Assembly: GCA_947596085.1 (NCBI GenBank)
Contig: CANQEW010000010.1
Location: forward strand, 1-61,336
DNA from: an uncultured Clostridia bacterium
GTDB lineage: Bacteria; Bacillota; Clostridia; Christensenellales; Aristaeellaceae
DNA: 61,336 bases
Reading direction: 5' to 3'
Made by a program: the position numbers and the translations under genes. The notes under the pieces are model-generated. The model did not search any database, had not been told where the DNA came from, and worked only from the letters and a program-made list of their open reading frames with translations. This document shows positions 16,676 through 25,638 of this stretch, piece after piece (position 1 is the first letter of the stretch; each line of letters opens with the position of its first letter).

Positions 16676-19037
16676 CCTTCGTCCCCCCTTCGACTCGCTC
16701 CCGCAAGCGCTCGATCGCCCGCCAGACCGCGCTGCTCCGCGGATCGGTCTTGACCGCGCGCGGCACCGTCATGGCAAGCGGCTTCCCCCGAAGCTCCACC
16801 AGCTTCATATCGCACAGCGCCATCAGCGACGCGTGGCAGCACGTGGGCGATAATCCCGTCTCCTCGCTCAACCGGCAGTCCAGCGCCTCTACGTCCGGAA
16901 TGCGGATGGGCCTGCGGCTCAGGCTTCGCGCGGCGCGATAGACCTCCCGCATCCGATCCACGTCCGGCAGTTCGCCCGCCAGGCCTCCCTCCAACCTGAG
17001 CAGGAACTGCTCCGCGCCCTCCGGCGGCGCGCCCAGCGCGGGCAACCCCGCCAACACCAGCGTCCGCAGCGCCCTCGGCCATCCGTCCAGCTTCCCCGGC
17101 CAGACGATCAGGCTGTTGAACGCGCGCGCGTCCAGCGGAACCTCCCCAACGCACAGATCCAACGGGCAGCCGTCGAACGCCTTTCGAAGCGCCTTTGCCG
17201 CGTCCAACCCCGCGCAGAGGATGAACGTGCCCTGCGGATTGGCCGCCAAGCGCTCCCGAAGCTCCCCGAGCTCTATCTCCGGCGCGGCGGCCGCGCAACT
17301 CTCCTTTCTATTATAGAGCAATTCTGTTAAGAATCGACGCTGCATCGGCCCTTCTCCGGCCCTCGCGGCCTCGATTCGCGCAAAATCGTCCGGTTCGCGC
17401 AGCGCGCGCAGTCGAAGCTGCACGTCCGTGCGCCCGTTCCAGCGGTTGAGTTCGGGCGTGAACAGCACGTCCGCTTCGCCGCCCAGCCTCGCCGCCAGCG
17501 CGCCCGCGCCGAAGAACACGCCCGGCCTGCGCGCGCCATCCCCGGCGCAGATCAGGCGCAGGTGCGCCCCATGCGCGCCGATGGCGCGCGCCTCGATGAC
17601 GTGTACGTTTGCGCGAAACACCGGTTCGGGATTCCCGCAGCCGGTGGGTTCCAGCGCGTCGAGTTCGCGCACGAACTCCTCCGTGAGCGCGTCCAGCGGC
17701 GCGTCCACATCGTAGCTCGCCGAGGGCAGGTACACCTCGGCGGGGACGTTTTCGAACAGATACGCGTCCAGCGCCGCCCAAAGCGCGTCGAAATTTTCCG
17801 CCCGCAGGGTCAGCCCCGCCGCCTGGCTGTGGCCGCCGAAGCGCTCCATCAGCGCCGCGCCCGCGCAGAGCGTGCGATAGATATCCACGCCCTCGATGCT
17901 GCGGCAGGACCCGGTCAGCAACCCATCCGCCTCGGACAGCACGATCACTGGATAGTTGTACTTCTCCCGCAGGTGCGACGCGGCCAGGCCGATCACGCCC
18001 GGATTCCAGCCCTCGCCCCGCGCCAGCAGGATGCGGTGGGCGGAGAAGTCCAGCGCCTCGAGCTGCGCCTCCGCCTCGGCGCGAATCTGGCGCTCGATTC
18101 CCTGGCGGCGCGCGTTTTCCTCCTCCAGCTCATCGGCCAGCGCCACGGCCGGGAACTCCTCCTCCTGAATCAACAGCTCGAACGAGCGCCGGGCCGAGCC
18201 CAGCCGTCCGCCCGCGTTCAACCGGGGCGCGAGCCGGAACGCGACGCCCTGGCTCGTGAGCGCGCCGCGCTCGATCCGCGCGCGCTCCATCAGCGCCGCC
18301 ACGCCCGGCCGGGGCGCGCGGTTGATGCGCTCCAACCCCAGCTTCACGATGGCGCGATTCTCGCCGGTGAGCGAAACCACGTCGGCGACCGTGGCGATGG
18401 CCGCCAGGTCGATCCGCTCCATCGCGGCCTCTCGTCCGCCCAGCGCGTCCACCAGCTTGAACGCCACGCCCGCGCCGCAGAGCCAGCGGAATGGGTAGTC
18501 GCCCAGCAACGGGTCGATCACGGCACAGTCGGGGAGCGCTTCGCCGGGACGGTGGTGATCGGTCACCACACAGGTCAACCCCAGCTCCTTCGCCAATTCG
18601 ATCAGCGGTGCCGAGGAGATGCCGCAGTCCACCGTGATCAGTAGCCGTGCGCGCGCCGCGATCTCCCGCACGGCGGCCTCGTTCAATCCGTAGCCCTCGT
18701 CGTGGCGGGAGGGCAGGTACACCTCCACGTCCGCGCCCTCGGCGCGCAAATAGTCGTACAGGATCGCCGAAGCGCACACGCCGTCCACGTCGTAATCGCC
18801 GTAGACACAGATGCGCGCTTCTTCTTCCATGGCCGCGCGCAGAAGTTTGACGGCCTCGGCCATGCCCGAGAGCAGCAGCGGATCGTGAAGCTGCTCCGCG
18901 CAGGGATAGAGAAAGGCCTGCGCAGCCTCGATGGAGTCCACGCCGCGCTGGACGAGCAACCGGTGCATCAGCTCCGGCATATCCGCCGGGCGCGGAAACC
19001 AGCTCCGCTCCCCGGGCCTCTGCTCGTAGCGCAGCAC
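16662..19037 (-). CDS. recJ: Single-strand DNA exonuclease RecJ, GTG start
   Basis: This 791-residue 5'-3' single-strand exonuclease is used in mismatch and recombination repair. DHH phosphoesterase motifs are seen: YGDYDVDGVCASAIL (motif I), ITVDCGIS, the DHH motif VVTDHHRPGE, and the DHHA1 GGHSQAAGLTL in the middle, followed by the OB-fold. The C-terminal ~230 residues are the longer Bacillota extension. I took the GTG at 19037 (GGGGGGAAGCGTC upstream); an in-frame TTG at 19067 lies before the ribosome site. It leads the recJ-rel-dtd-MBL-hemZ-ppi-ppi-PRT chain. Confidence 0.95.
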   Translation of the reverse strand: MLRYEQRPGERSWFPRPADMPELMHRLLVQRGVDSIEAAQAFLYPCAEQLHDPLLLSGMAEAVKLLRAAMEEEARICVYGDYDVDGVCASAILYDYLRAEGADVEVYLPSRHDEGYGLNEAAVREIAARARLLITVDCGISSAPLIELAKELGLTCVVTDHHRPGEALPDCAVIDPLLGDYPFRWLCGAGVAFKLVDALGGREAAMERIDLAAIATVADVVSLTGENRAIVKLGLERINRAPRPGVAALMERARIERGALTSQGVAFRLAPRLNAGGRLGSARRSFELLIQEEEFPAVALADELEEENARRQGIERQIRAEAEAQLEALDFSAHRILLARGEGWNPGVIGLAASHLREKYNYPVIVLSEADGLLTGSCRSIEGVDIYRTLCAGAALMERFGGHSQAAGLTLRAENFDALWAALDAYLFENVPAEVYLPSASYDVDAPLDALTEEFVRELDALEPTGCGNPEPVFRANVHVIEARAIGAHGAHLRLICAGDGARRPGVFFGAGALAARLGGEADVLFTPELNRWNGRTDVQLRLRALREPDDFARIEAARAGEGPMQRRFLTELLYNRKESCAAAAPEIELGELRERLAANPQGTFILCAGLDAAKALRKAFDGCPLDLCVGEVPLDARAFNSLIVWPGKLDGWPRALRTLVLAGLPALGAPPEGAEQFLLRLEGGLAGELPDVDRMREVYRAARSLSRRPIRIPDVEALDCRLSEETGLSPTCCHASLMALCDMKLVELRGKPLAMTVPRAVKTDPRSSAVWRAIERLRERVEGGTKDGRC

Positions 19038-19071
19038 GACGCTTCCCCCCTCTCCCTCGCAAATCAAATAA

Positions 19072-19111
19072 GGAAATCAGGAACCGGCCGTCTCGTCGAT
19101 TCCTGATTTCC
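19072..19111 (-). terminator. Terminator of secF
   Basis: GGAAATCAGGAA (19072-19083) pairs exactly with TTCCTGATTTCC (19100-19111). On the minus strand TTATTTGATTT follows. It separates the secDF unit from the recJ chain. Confidence 0.75.
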
Positions 19112-19122
19112 CGAAAAACCAA

Positions 19123-20766
19123 TTACTTCTTCTTTCCCTTGGACGAACCGGCCGCCTTGTTGGCGCTGCGCTTGTCCATCCACATGGCCCAGACCTGGCC
19201 GCTCAACAGCACGGACGAGTAGGTGCCCGCCAGCATGCCGATGATCAGCGGGAAGGCGAACTCGCGGATCGACTCCACACCGAAGATGTAGAGCGTCACC
19301 AGCGTGATCAGCGTGGTCAGCGAGGTGTTGATGGTTCGGCTCAACGTGTTGCTGACCGAAACCTCGACGATCTCGCGGCGGCTCTTCTGGCTCCAGCCCG
19401 GCTTCTTCGAAGTCTCGCGGATGCGGTCGAACACGATAATCGTGTTATTGATCGAGTAACCGACGATGGTCAGCACCGCCGCGATGAACGAGCTGTTCAC
19501 CTGATACAGCCAGCGGAAGAATACCATGAACGCGCACATCACCAGCACGTCGTGCACCAGCCCGAACAGCGCCGCCAGGCCGGAGAACACGTCGAAGCGG
19601 ATGGCGATGTAGATCAGCATGCAGGCAAAAGCGATCAGCAGGGCGTTGACCGCGTTGTTGAGCAGGTCGCGGCCCGCGACGGCGCTCACGTGGTCGACGG
19701 ACACGAACGCGAAGTTCGGATACTTGGCGGCCATCTGCTCCTCGAGCACGGCGCGCACGCGGGAGGATTCATCGTCGATCTTCACCAGCACGCGCAGGTC
19801 GGTGCCGGTCTCCTCCACGGGTTCCTCGACTTCCTCGGTTTCCTCCGCTTCCGCTTCGGTCTCCTCGACGGCTTCTTCCGTCTCCCCGGCGGTATCCGCC
19901 GCTTCCTCGGCGGCGGCTTCGGCCGCTTCTTCGGCCGCACGCGCGGCGGCCTCGGCCTCCGCCTCGGCGGCCGCGTCGTAGCGAATCGCGCTCAGTTCGA
20001 CCACGGAGTAGTCGTCCGCCAGCGCGGCGCGCAGCGCGTCCTCCACGGCGGCGCTGTCGAACTCCGAATCCGCGTTGAACTCGGCGACATAGCCGCCGGT
20101 GAACGCGGCGTCAAACTTCTTCTCGACGATCTTGGCGCTGGTCAGCGCGGCGTAACTCGCCTGCTGCGCGCCGGGCACCGCGGCCTGCACCGCCTCGGCG
20201 ATGGCCTGCTCCAGGCCATCGGATTCATCCACCAGGTTCAGGCGGATCTGCAGATCCGTCAGGCCGTCCGCCTCGATGCCGGACTTGTCCAGATCGATCA
20301 TCAGATCGACCGGCTCGGCCTCCTCGGCGGGTTCGGTTTCTTCCGTAGATTCAGCCTCTTCGGCGGATTCAGCCTCCTCGACGGGCTCTTCAGCCGCATC
20401 CGTTTCCTCCGTCGCTTCCGCCGCTTCTGCGGTTTCGTCCACCGCGTCCGCTTCGTCGGCGGTCTCCTCGATCTCCTCGACCTCGGCGGCGGCCTCCGCC
20501 GCGCGCTCCGCCTGCAGCGCGATGGACGCGTCGCTGGGCGCGGCCTTGGTCACCTGGCTGCCCTCGTAGCCCATGCCGGCCAGGATGGTCTCCACGTCGC
20601 CGATGTCATAGTCCTCGCCGACGGAGTAGTTCAGCAGCGAGCCGCCGGTGAAGTCGATGCCCAGGTTCAGGCCGACGCCGGCGATCTGCATGATCAGTGC
20701 GATGACGACAATTGCGCCAGAGATGCTCAGGAAGAGGCGCGTCTTTCCGGTAAACGTATTCTTCAT
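19123..20766 (-). CDS. secF: Protein-export membrane protein SecF with acidic inserts
   Basis: This 547-residue SecF works with SecD to drive protein export using the proton gradient. The N-terminal transmembrane helix (11-30), the NLGIDFTGGSLLNYS motif (34-48) and the C-terminal five-helix block with GYSINNTIIVFDRIRE (436-451) are normal. Usual SecF proteins have about 300 residues. The excess here lies in the first extracytoplasmic domain: two low-complexity Glu/Ala/Thr segments at about 87-152 and 264-322, rich in EE, AEE and TEE units. The membrane part is intact, so the protein is expected to function. It starts after GGGAGGGGGAG, 16 bases past secD. Confidence 0.95.
   Translation of the reverse strand: MKNTFTGKTRLFLSISGAIVVIALIMQIAGVGLNLGIDFTGGSLLNYSVGEDYDIGDVETILAGMGYEGSQVTKAAPSDASIALQAERAAEAAAEVEEIEETADEADAVDETAEAAEATEETDAAEEPVEEAESAEEAESTEETEPAEEAEPVDLMIDLDKSGIEADGLTDLQIRLNLVDESDGLEQAIAEAVQAAVPGAQQASYAALTSAKIVEKKFDAAFTGGYVAEFNADSEFDSAAVEDALRAALADDYSVVELSAIRYDAAAEAEAEAAARAAEEAAEAAAEEAADTAGETEEAVEETEAEAEETEEVEEPVEETGTDLRVLVKIDDESSRVRAVLEEQMAAKYPNFAFVSVDHVSAVAGRDLLNNAVNALLIAFACMLIYIAIRFDVFSGLAALFGLVHDVLVMCAFMVFFRWLYQVNSSFIAAVLTIVGYSINNTIIVFDRIRETSKKPGWSQKSRREIVEVSVSNTLSRTINTSLTTLITLVTLYIFGVESIREFAFPLIIGMLAGTYSSVLLSGQVWAMWMDKRSANKAAGSSKGKKK
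19800..19977 (-). repeat. Acidic low-complexity insert 2 in secF
   Basis: Codons for residues ~264-322 are a degenerate run of GCC/GCG and GAG/GAA codons encoding Ala/Glu and then Glu/Thr/Val-rich repeats. It ends just before the strand TDLRVLVKI, which resumes the normal SecF domain. Confidence 0.8.
20310..20508 (-). repeat. Acidic low-complexity insert 1 in secF
   Basis: Codons for residues ~87-152 encode degenerate Glu/Ala/Thr units such as EEAES, TEETEPAEEAE and EVEEIEETADEA. The repeat-like DNA could have grown by slippage or unequal recombination. Confidence 0.8.
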
Positions 20767-20782
20767 GCGAACTCCCCCTCCC

Positions 20783-22039
20783 TTATCGCGTATAGGCGCT
20801 GCGGTTGCGCACGTCCAGCTTGCAGATCAGCTTCAACAGCCAGCGGGTGACGACCACCGCCGTGAACAGCGAAGCCAGCACGGAGATCAGCAGCGTCGTA
20901 GCGAAGCCTTTGATGGTGCCCGTGCCGAAGATCAGCAGCACGACGGCCGCGATCAGCGTGGTGATGTTGGAGTCGGCGACGGCGCGGCCCGCGTTGCGGA
21001 AGCCGAACTTCACGGCGTTCAGCGGCGTGCGGCCCTCCCTGAGTTCCTCGCGGAAGCGCTCGAAGATGACCACGTTCGCGTCCACCGCCATGCCGATGCC
21101 CAGGAGGATGCCGGCGATGCCCTGCAGCGTCAGCTGCACGCCGATGATCGCCATCACGTAGAACACGATCAGCACGTAGATCAACAGCGCCAGATCGGCG
21201 GCCACGCCCGGCAGGCGGTACATGACCAGCATAAACAGCAGTATGAGGATCAGGCCCACGATGCCGGCGATGACGGCGCCGTCGATGGCCTCGATGCCCA
21301 GCGTCGCGGAGATCGCGCGGGTCTCCACTTCCTCAATGTCCAGCGGCAGCGCGCCGGACTGGATCAGCATCGCCAGATTGCTGGCCCACTCCCAGGACTC
21401 CTGCTGGCTGACGCTGGTGCTGCCCTCGGTGATGATGCCGGAGCCGCCGGAGATGACGGACTGCACGGTCGGCGCGGAGATCAGCTCATCGTCCAGATAG
21501 ATGGAGATCGACTGGCCCAGGAATTCGCGCGTGGCGTTCTCAAAGGCCGTGGCCGCCTCGCCGTTGAGCTCGAAGCCCACGGCGTAGAGCACCTGACTCT
21601 CATCCTGCCAGGTGACATAGGCGCGCTCAATCTGGTTGCCCTCGAACACGACGTTTCCGTTGGGATCGCGGAACTCCAGATGCGCCGGGGTGCCGATAAT
21701 GGCGGCGACCTCCTCCGGGTCATCCACGTCCGGGATTTCCACCAGAATGCGGTCGTTGCCCTGGATGGACACGTTTGCCTCGGTAAAGCCCGAGTTCGTC
21801 AGGCGCGTGCGCAGCGCCGAAACGGTGCCCTCCAGCAGGAAATCGTAATTTTCAACGGTGGTGTCGGTGGCCCTGTACTCGGTAGACACGCCGCCGCGCA
21901 GGTCCAGGCCCAGGCTGATGGCGCTTCCAACCGGCTTCAGGATGTACTTGCCCACCTGCAAGCCGTTGAGCGCCAGGAAAGCCACGACCACAATCAGCAG
22001 AGCGACGATTCCGAGTTTGACCAAGCTCTTGACTTTCAT
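20783..22039 (-). CDS. secD: Protein-export membrane protein SecD
   Basis: This 418-residue partner of SecF in the Sec auxiliary complex of the cytoplasmic membrane has one N-terminal helix (about 7-25), the ISLGLDLRGGVSTEY motif, a large extracytoplasmic domain and a C-terminal five-helix bundle with the signature GMAVDANVVIFERFREE. It is the first gene of the secD-secF unit and has its own promoter. The length is on the short side for separate SecD proteins, as is usual in Bacillota. Confidence 0.96.
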   Translation of the reverse strand: MKVKSLVKLGIVALLIVVVAFLALNGLQVGKYILKPVGSAISLGLDLRGGVSTEYRATDTTVENYDFLLEGTVSALRTRLTNSGFTEANVSIQGNDRILVEIPDVDDPEEVAAIIGTPAHLEFRDPNGNVVFEGNQIERAYVTWQDESQVLYAVGFELNGEAATAFENATREFLGQSISIYLDDELISAPTVQSVISGGSGIITEGSTSVSQQESWEWASNLAMLIQSGALPLDIEEVETRAISATLGIEAIDGAVIAGIVGLILILLFMLVMYRLPGVAADLALLIYVLIVFYVMAIIGVQLTLQGIAGILLGIGMAVDANVVIFERFREELREGRTPLNAVKFGFRNAGRAVADSNITTLIAAVVLLIFGTGTIKGFATTLLISVLASLFTAVVVTRWLLKLICKLDVRNRSAYTR

Positions 22040-22099
22040 TGCGTATCCTCCCAGCTATGGGCCGCCCATGCGACCCTTCGCATATATCTACAAGCTTAT

Positions 22100-22128
22100 A
22101 TTATACTCAATGAATGAAAAATCGTCAA
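22100..22128 (-). promoter_or_regulatory. Promoter of secDF
   Basis: On the minus strand TTGACG (22123-22128), a 17-base spacer and TATAAT (22100-22105) lie about 60 bases before the secD start. Confidence 0.8.
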
Positions 22129-22217
22129 GTGCAATCGGCCGCCTGCGGAGGTAAAATGAAAAATTTTGCCCGCGATATTCGCAACGCGGCGCAAAATCCT
22201 GCGACCAATTCCAAAAA

Positions 22218-22263
22218 AAGGACCGTTCCCCGGCGATCTTTGACGCTTCGGGGAACGGTCCTT
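22218..22263 (-). terminator. Terminator of the small membrane protein gene
   Basis: AAGGACCGTTCCCCG (22218-22232) pairs with CGGGGAACGGTCCTT (22249-22263). On the minus strand it continues into a T-run (22213-22219). Confidence 0.88.
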
Positions 22264-22272
22264 TCGACATTT

Positions 22273-22560
22273 TTACATATCCTCTTCGTTGGGCAGCTGC
22301 CTGGCCTCGCGCTCGCGCTTCTCCTCCTCGTGCGCCATGCGCCTCTGCTCCGGAAGCGTAAACGCCGCGAAGATGACCAGTGCGCTCACGATCACGCCGA
22401 TAATCTGACCGATCGCTCCGGCGATCCAACCGCCCAGCATCGTCAGAGCGAGGGTGATGACCGCGGACAGCCACGGATGATGCACATTCGCACCGTAGGC
22501 GAGCGCCAGCAGCGTCGCCACAATCGGCAGCGGCAGATAGAGTCCATAGCGACTGATCAT
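22273..22560 (-). CDS. Small membrane protein, function unknown
   Basis: This 95-residue protein has hydrophobic segments at about 8-22 and 30-68 (two or three membrane helices with GWIAGAIGQIIG) and a charged cytosolic tail with EEEKREREARQ. I do not recognise the family. The ATG follows GGAGGGGAG, and a strong terminator closes the gene, so it is a real monocistronic unit upstream of secDF. Confidence 0.72.
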   Translation of the reverse strand: MISRYGLYLPLPIVATLLALAYGANVHHPWLSAVITLALTMLGGWIAGAIGQIIGVIVSALVIFAAFTLPEQRRMAHEEEKREREARQLPNEEDM

Positions 22561-22638
22561 GCGTCTCCCCTCCCTTTGACTTTATTATACCAAATTTATT
22601 TCGTTCGCGCAACCGCAATCACGATTTTGTGCGCCGGT

Positions 22639-22897
22639 TGTAGTGTAGGTTTGTCAAACATCTTGGGCATGAAAGGCAAGAAAAAATTCTCAGGGGGGAG
22701 AACCAGCGAAGCAGACGCATCGGCATGGAGTTGGAACGGCGCCGGTGGACGGCGAGCTGGGAGCGAAAGTCGGCGAGGGAGCAGAAGCGATGGGAATCAT
22801 AGAAACGCTTCTGATCCTCGCGATGGCTGCGCTCCACCTTACCGTTGCGCCCTGGCATGTAAGGACGGATCCTCTGCCGACATGGCTTGGAAATGCA
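22639..22897 (-). pseudogene. Transposase remnant (IS481-like DDE, C-terminal part)
   Basis: Reading the minus strand from about 22897 gives IRPYMPGRNGKVERSHRED, then KRFYDSHRF and AVHRRRSNSMPMR. This matches the last third of IS481-like DDE transposases, where the catalytic Glu lies in NGKVERSHRED. The N-terminal two thirds and left end are absent. The presumed IS right end TGTAGTGTAGG begins at 22639. The N-terminal start of what may be the same family occurs at 59636. Confidence 0.7.
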
Positions 22898-22992
22898 CCT
22901 TTACTTTTTCTCATTCTCAAGAATCATTTAAAAGACGCCGGCCCGGCAGGTCATCTCGCCCTGCCGGGCCCTTGTTTCACAGTATGGGGGAG
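22898..22992. other. Gap with the feo operon terminator
   Basis: GGCCCGGCAGG (22940-22950) and CCTGCCGGGCC (22960-22970) form an 11-pair stem. On the minus strand CGTCTTTT follows. It lies just past the Cys-rich gene and most likely ends the feo transcript. Nothing else is seen here. Confidence 0.7.
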
Positions 22993-23145
22993 TCAGCGTT
23001 TATCTCGATGCGCGCAGGCGCCGCACGCGGAGCAGTCGCCTCCGCAGCTGCACGCACCCCTGCCGGCGCGCCGGTCACGGATCATCTTCCAGACCAGCGC
23101 CGCCACCAGCAGCGCGAGGATACCGCCCACGATCCACGTTGCCAT
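22993..23145 (-). CDS. FeoB-associated Cys-rich membrane protein
   Basis: This 50-residue gene is easily missed because of its size. The protein has an N-terminal membrane helix (about 3-20, WIVGGILALLVAALVW), a short basic patch and a Cys-rich tail with Cys at 32, 34, 38, 41 and 44. Tiny proteins of this layout commonly follow feoB in Bacillota and are thought to help ferrous-iron transport, perhaps by passing iron or shaping the pore. ATG at 23145 follows GGAAGGTGA, 18 bases past feoB, and a terminator follows. Confidence 0.88.
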   Translation of the reverse strand: MATWIVGGILALLVAALVWKMIRDRRAGRGACSCGGDCSACGACAHRDKR

Positions 23146-23163
23146 ATCGCGTCACCTTCCCTT

Positions 23164-25491
23164 TCAGACCCTGCGGGTCAGATGGTTTTCGTCGTACTTG
23201 TTCTTGCGGAACAGCATGTAGAGCAGGAATGCCAGTACCAAAATCGCCGCAACTGTCCCAATTCCGAAGCCCGCGCCGTTGAAGAGCAGCCCCAGCTGGT
23301 AGACGATCAGCGCCACCGCGTAGGCGAAGCAGCACTGGTAGCCGATGGCGAACCACGTCCACTTGCCGTTGTTCATCTCGCGCTTGATCGCGCCGATGGC
23401 GGCGAAGCAAGGCGCGCAGAGCAGGTTGAACAGCATGAAGGCGAAGGCGGCGAGCCGTCCGTGACCATTGCTGGTCTCGTTGAACGCCTGGGCGATGGGA
23501 GAAAGTCCGACCTCGATGTCGTCGTCGGTGCCCTCCTCCAGCAGCGTCGCGGTGTCCTCGTCGTCGGTGTCGGTGGAATAGACCACGCCGAACACGTTCA
23601 CGACCTCCTCCTTGGCCACCAGGCCCATGACCGTGGCCACGGTGGGCCGCCAGTCATCGAAGCCCAGCGGGCGGAACACCGGCGATACCGCCGATCCCAC
23701 GCGGCCCAGGATGCTCTGATCGCTGTCCTCCACCGCGCCGAAGACGAGCTTGCCCTCGTCCGCGGTTTCCGCCGCGACCGGCGTTCCGTCCTCGGCGGGT
23801 GCATTGGCCTTCGCGGGCGCCCAGCCGTAGTTGGAGGTCAGCCAGATGAGTATGGAGGAGAGAAGAATCACGGTACCCGCGCGCTTGATGAAGCTCCAGC
23901 CGCGCTCCCACATGCTGTGCAGCACATTCTTCCAGGAGGGAGCGTGGTAGGCCGGAAGCTCCATGACGAACGGCGCCGGGTCGCCCGCGAAGGCCTTGGT
24001 CTTTTTGAGCAGGATGCCGGAGACGATGACCGCCGCCACGCCGATGAAGTAGGCGGAGGTGGCGACCCAGCCCGCGTTGTGAAACAGCGCGCCCGCGATC
24101 AGCGCGATGATGGGCATCTTCGCACCGCAGGGGATGAAGGTCGCGGTCATGATGGTCATCTTGCGGTCGCGATCCTGCTCGATGGTGCGGCTGGCCATCA
24201 CGCCGGGCACGCCGCAGCCGGAGGAGATCAGCATCGGTATGAAGCTCTTGCCTGAGAGGCCGAACTTGCGGAAGACGCGGTCCATGATGAAGGCGATGCG
24301 GGCCATGTAGCCCACGTCCTCCAGGATTGCCAGCATGAAGAACAGCACCAGCATCTGCGGTACGAAGCCGAGCACCGCGCCCACGCCGCCGATGATGCCG
24401 TCGCCGATCAGGCCGACGAGCCACGGCGCGGTGCCGATGCCCTCGAGCCACGCCATCACGGGCTCCTGAATCCAGGCGGCGACGAAGGTATCGTTGGTGA
24501 AGTCGGTGACGATGGTGCCGATGGTGGTCACCGCGATGTAGTAGACGCAGAACATCACGATTACAAAGATCGGCAGCGCCAGGATTCGGTTGGTCACGAT
24601 CCGATCGATTTTGTCCGAAGCGGACAGCTCGCCCTTCTTGCGGCCCTTCTTCACGCAGGTGGATACGATGCGGCTGATCCACGCGTAGCGCTGGTTCGTG
24701 ATGATGGACTCGGAGTCGTCGTCCATCTCATGCTCGCAGGAGGCGATGGTCTCCTCGATGGCGTCCCGGATTCCCTTGGGAAGGTCGAGCTCGGCCAACA
24801 CCTTCTCGTCGCGCTCGAACAGCTTGATGGCGTACCAGCGGGCGAGGTTCTCCGGCACGATGCTGCCCGGATGCACGCTGCCGTCCGCGTGGTGGTGATG
24901 CGCGGCCTCCTGGCCGTCGCGATGGGTGATCAGGTCCTCGATGTGCGCCAGCGCGTGCTCCACGCTGCCGGCGAATACGTGGGGCAGGTCGGAATTCACG
25001 CCCTTGCCGGCCATCTCCGCCGCCTTCTTCGCGGCCTCGAGGCTGCCCGCGCCCTTGAGCGCCGAGGTTTCGACGATTTCGCAGCCCAGCGCCTCGCCCA
25101 GCTTGCGCAGGTCGATGCGGTCGCCGTTCTTCTTGACCACGTCGATCATGTTCAGCGCGATCACCATGGGGATGCCCAGCTCGGCCAGCTGGGTGGTGAG
25201 ATACAGGTTTCGTTCGATGTTGCTCGCGTCCACGATGTTCAGAATCGCGTCCGGCTTCTCGTTTACCAGATAGCCGCGCGCCACGACCTCCTCCAGCGTG
25301 TAGGGAGAGAGCGAGTAGATGCCCGGCAGGTCCTGAATCACCACGTCCGGCGCGCCCTTCAATTTGCCTTCCTTCTTTTCGACCGTCACGCCCGGCCAGT
25401 TGCCCACGTATTGGTTGCTGCCGGTCAGGTCGTTGAACATCGTGGTCTTGCCGCAGTTTGGATTTCCGGCAAGCGCGATTTTGATTGCCAT
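23164..25491 (-). CDS. feoB: Ferrous iron transporter FeoB
   Basis: This is a 775-residue ferrous-iron permease of the cytoplasmic membrane. The N-terminal G domain shows G1 (GNPNCGKTT, 9-17), G3 (DLPGIYSLSP) and G4 (NMID). A helical guanine-dissociation-inhibitor-like part follows, then the membrane core with two Gate domains (CGVPGVMASRTIEQ and CFAAIGAIKREM). An in-frame ATG 69 bases upstream exists, but the start at 25491 has GGAGGACAG 4 bases before it and gives the normal N terminus. A DtxR-like palindrome lies 50-69 bases upstream. Confidence 0.97.
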   Translation of the reverse strand: MAIKIALAGNPNCGKTTMFNDLTGSNQYVGNWPGVTVEKKEGKLKGAPDVVIQDLPGIYSLSPYTLEEVVARGYLVNEKPDAILNIVDASNIERNLYLTTQLAELGIPMVIALNMIDVVKKNGDRIDLRKLGEALGCEIVETSALKGAGSLEAAKKAAEMAGKGVNSDLPHVFAGSVEHALAHIEDLITHRDGQEAAHHHHADGSVHPGSIVPENLARWYAIKLFERDEKVLAELDLPKGIRDAIEETIASCEHEMDDDSESIITNQRYAWISRIVSTCVKKGRKKGELSASDKIDRIVTNRILALPIFVIVMFCVYYIAVTTIGTIVTDFTNDTFVAAWIQEPVMAWLEGIGTAPWLVGLIGDGIIGGVGAVLGFVPQMLVLFFMLAILEDVGYMARIAFIMDRVFRKFGLSGKSFIPMLISSGCGVPGVMASRTIEQDRDRKMTIMTATFIPCGAKMPIIALIAGALFHNAGWVATSAYFIGVAAVIVSGILLKKTKAFAGDPAPFVMELPAYHAPSWKNVLHSMWERGWSFIKRAGTVILLSSILIWLTSNYGWAPAKANAPAEDGTPVAAETADEGKLVFGAVEDSDQSILGRVGSAVSPVFRPLGFDDWRPTVATVMGLVAKEEVVNVFGVVYSTDTDDEDTATLLEEGTDDDIEVGLSPIAQAFNETSNGHGRLAAFAFMLFNLLCAPCFAAIGAIKREMNNGKWTWFAIGYQCCFAYAVALIVYQLGLLFNGAGFGIGTVAAILVLAFLLYMLFRKNKYDENHLTRRV

Positions 25492-25540
25492 GAGCTGTCC
25501 TCCTCCTTCTCGGCCCATGGGGCCGACGCCTTGACTTTGA

Positions 25541-25560
25541 TTGTTAGATGATCCTAACAA
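25541..25560. promoter_or_regulatory. DtxR-like operator between feoA and feoB
   Basis: TTGTTAG and CTAACAA form an exact 7-base inverted repeat with a 6-base spacer. The half-site TTAG/CTAA is shared with the operator upstream of feoA, suggesting that iron also controls feoB separately. Confidence 0.55.
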
Positions 25561-25638
25561 CTGCCCGATAAAAAAGAGCGGATGTAATTTGTTGATGATC
25601 CGCGGTTCTCCTCTCGCTGAAAATCCCGATTTCAGCGC

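Noticed and set aside
22619-22858. 79-codon open frame as a complete small gene
   Set aside because: Its sequence continues transposase homology upstream of the apparent ATG (IRPY before MPGRNG), so it is a fragment of a larger gene.
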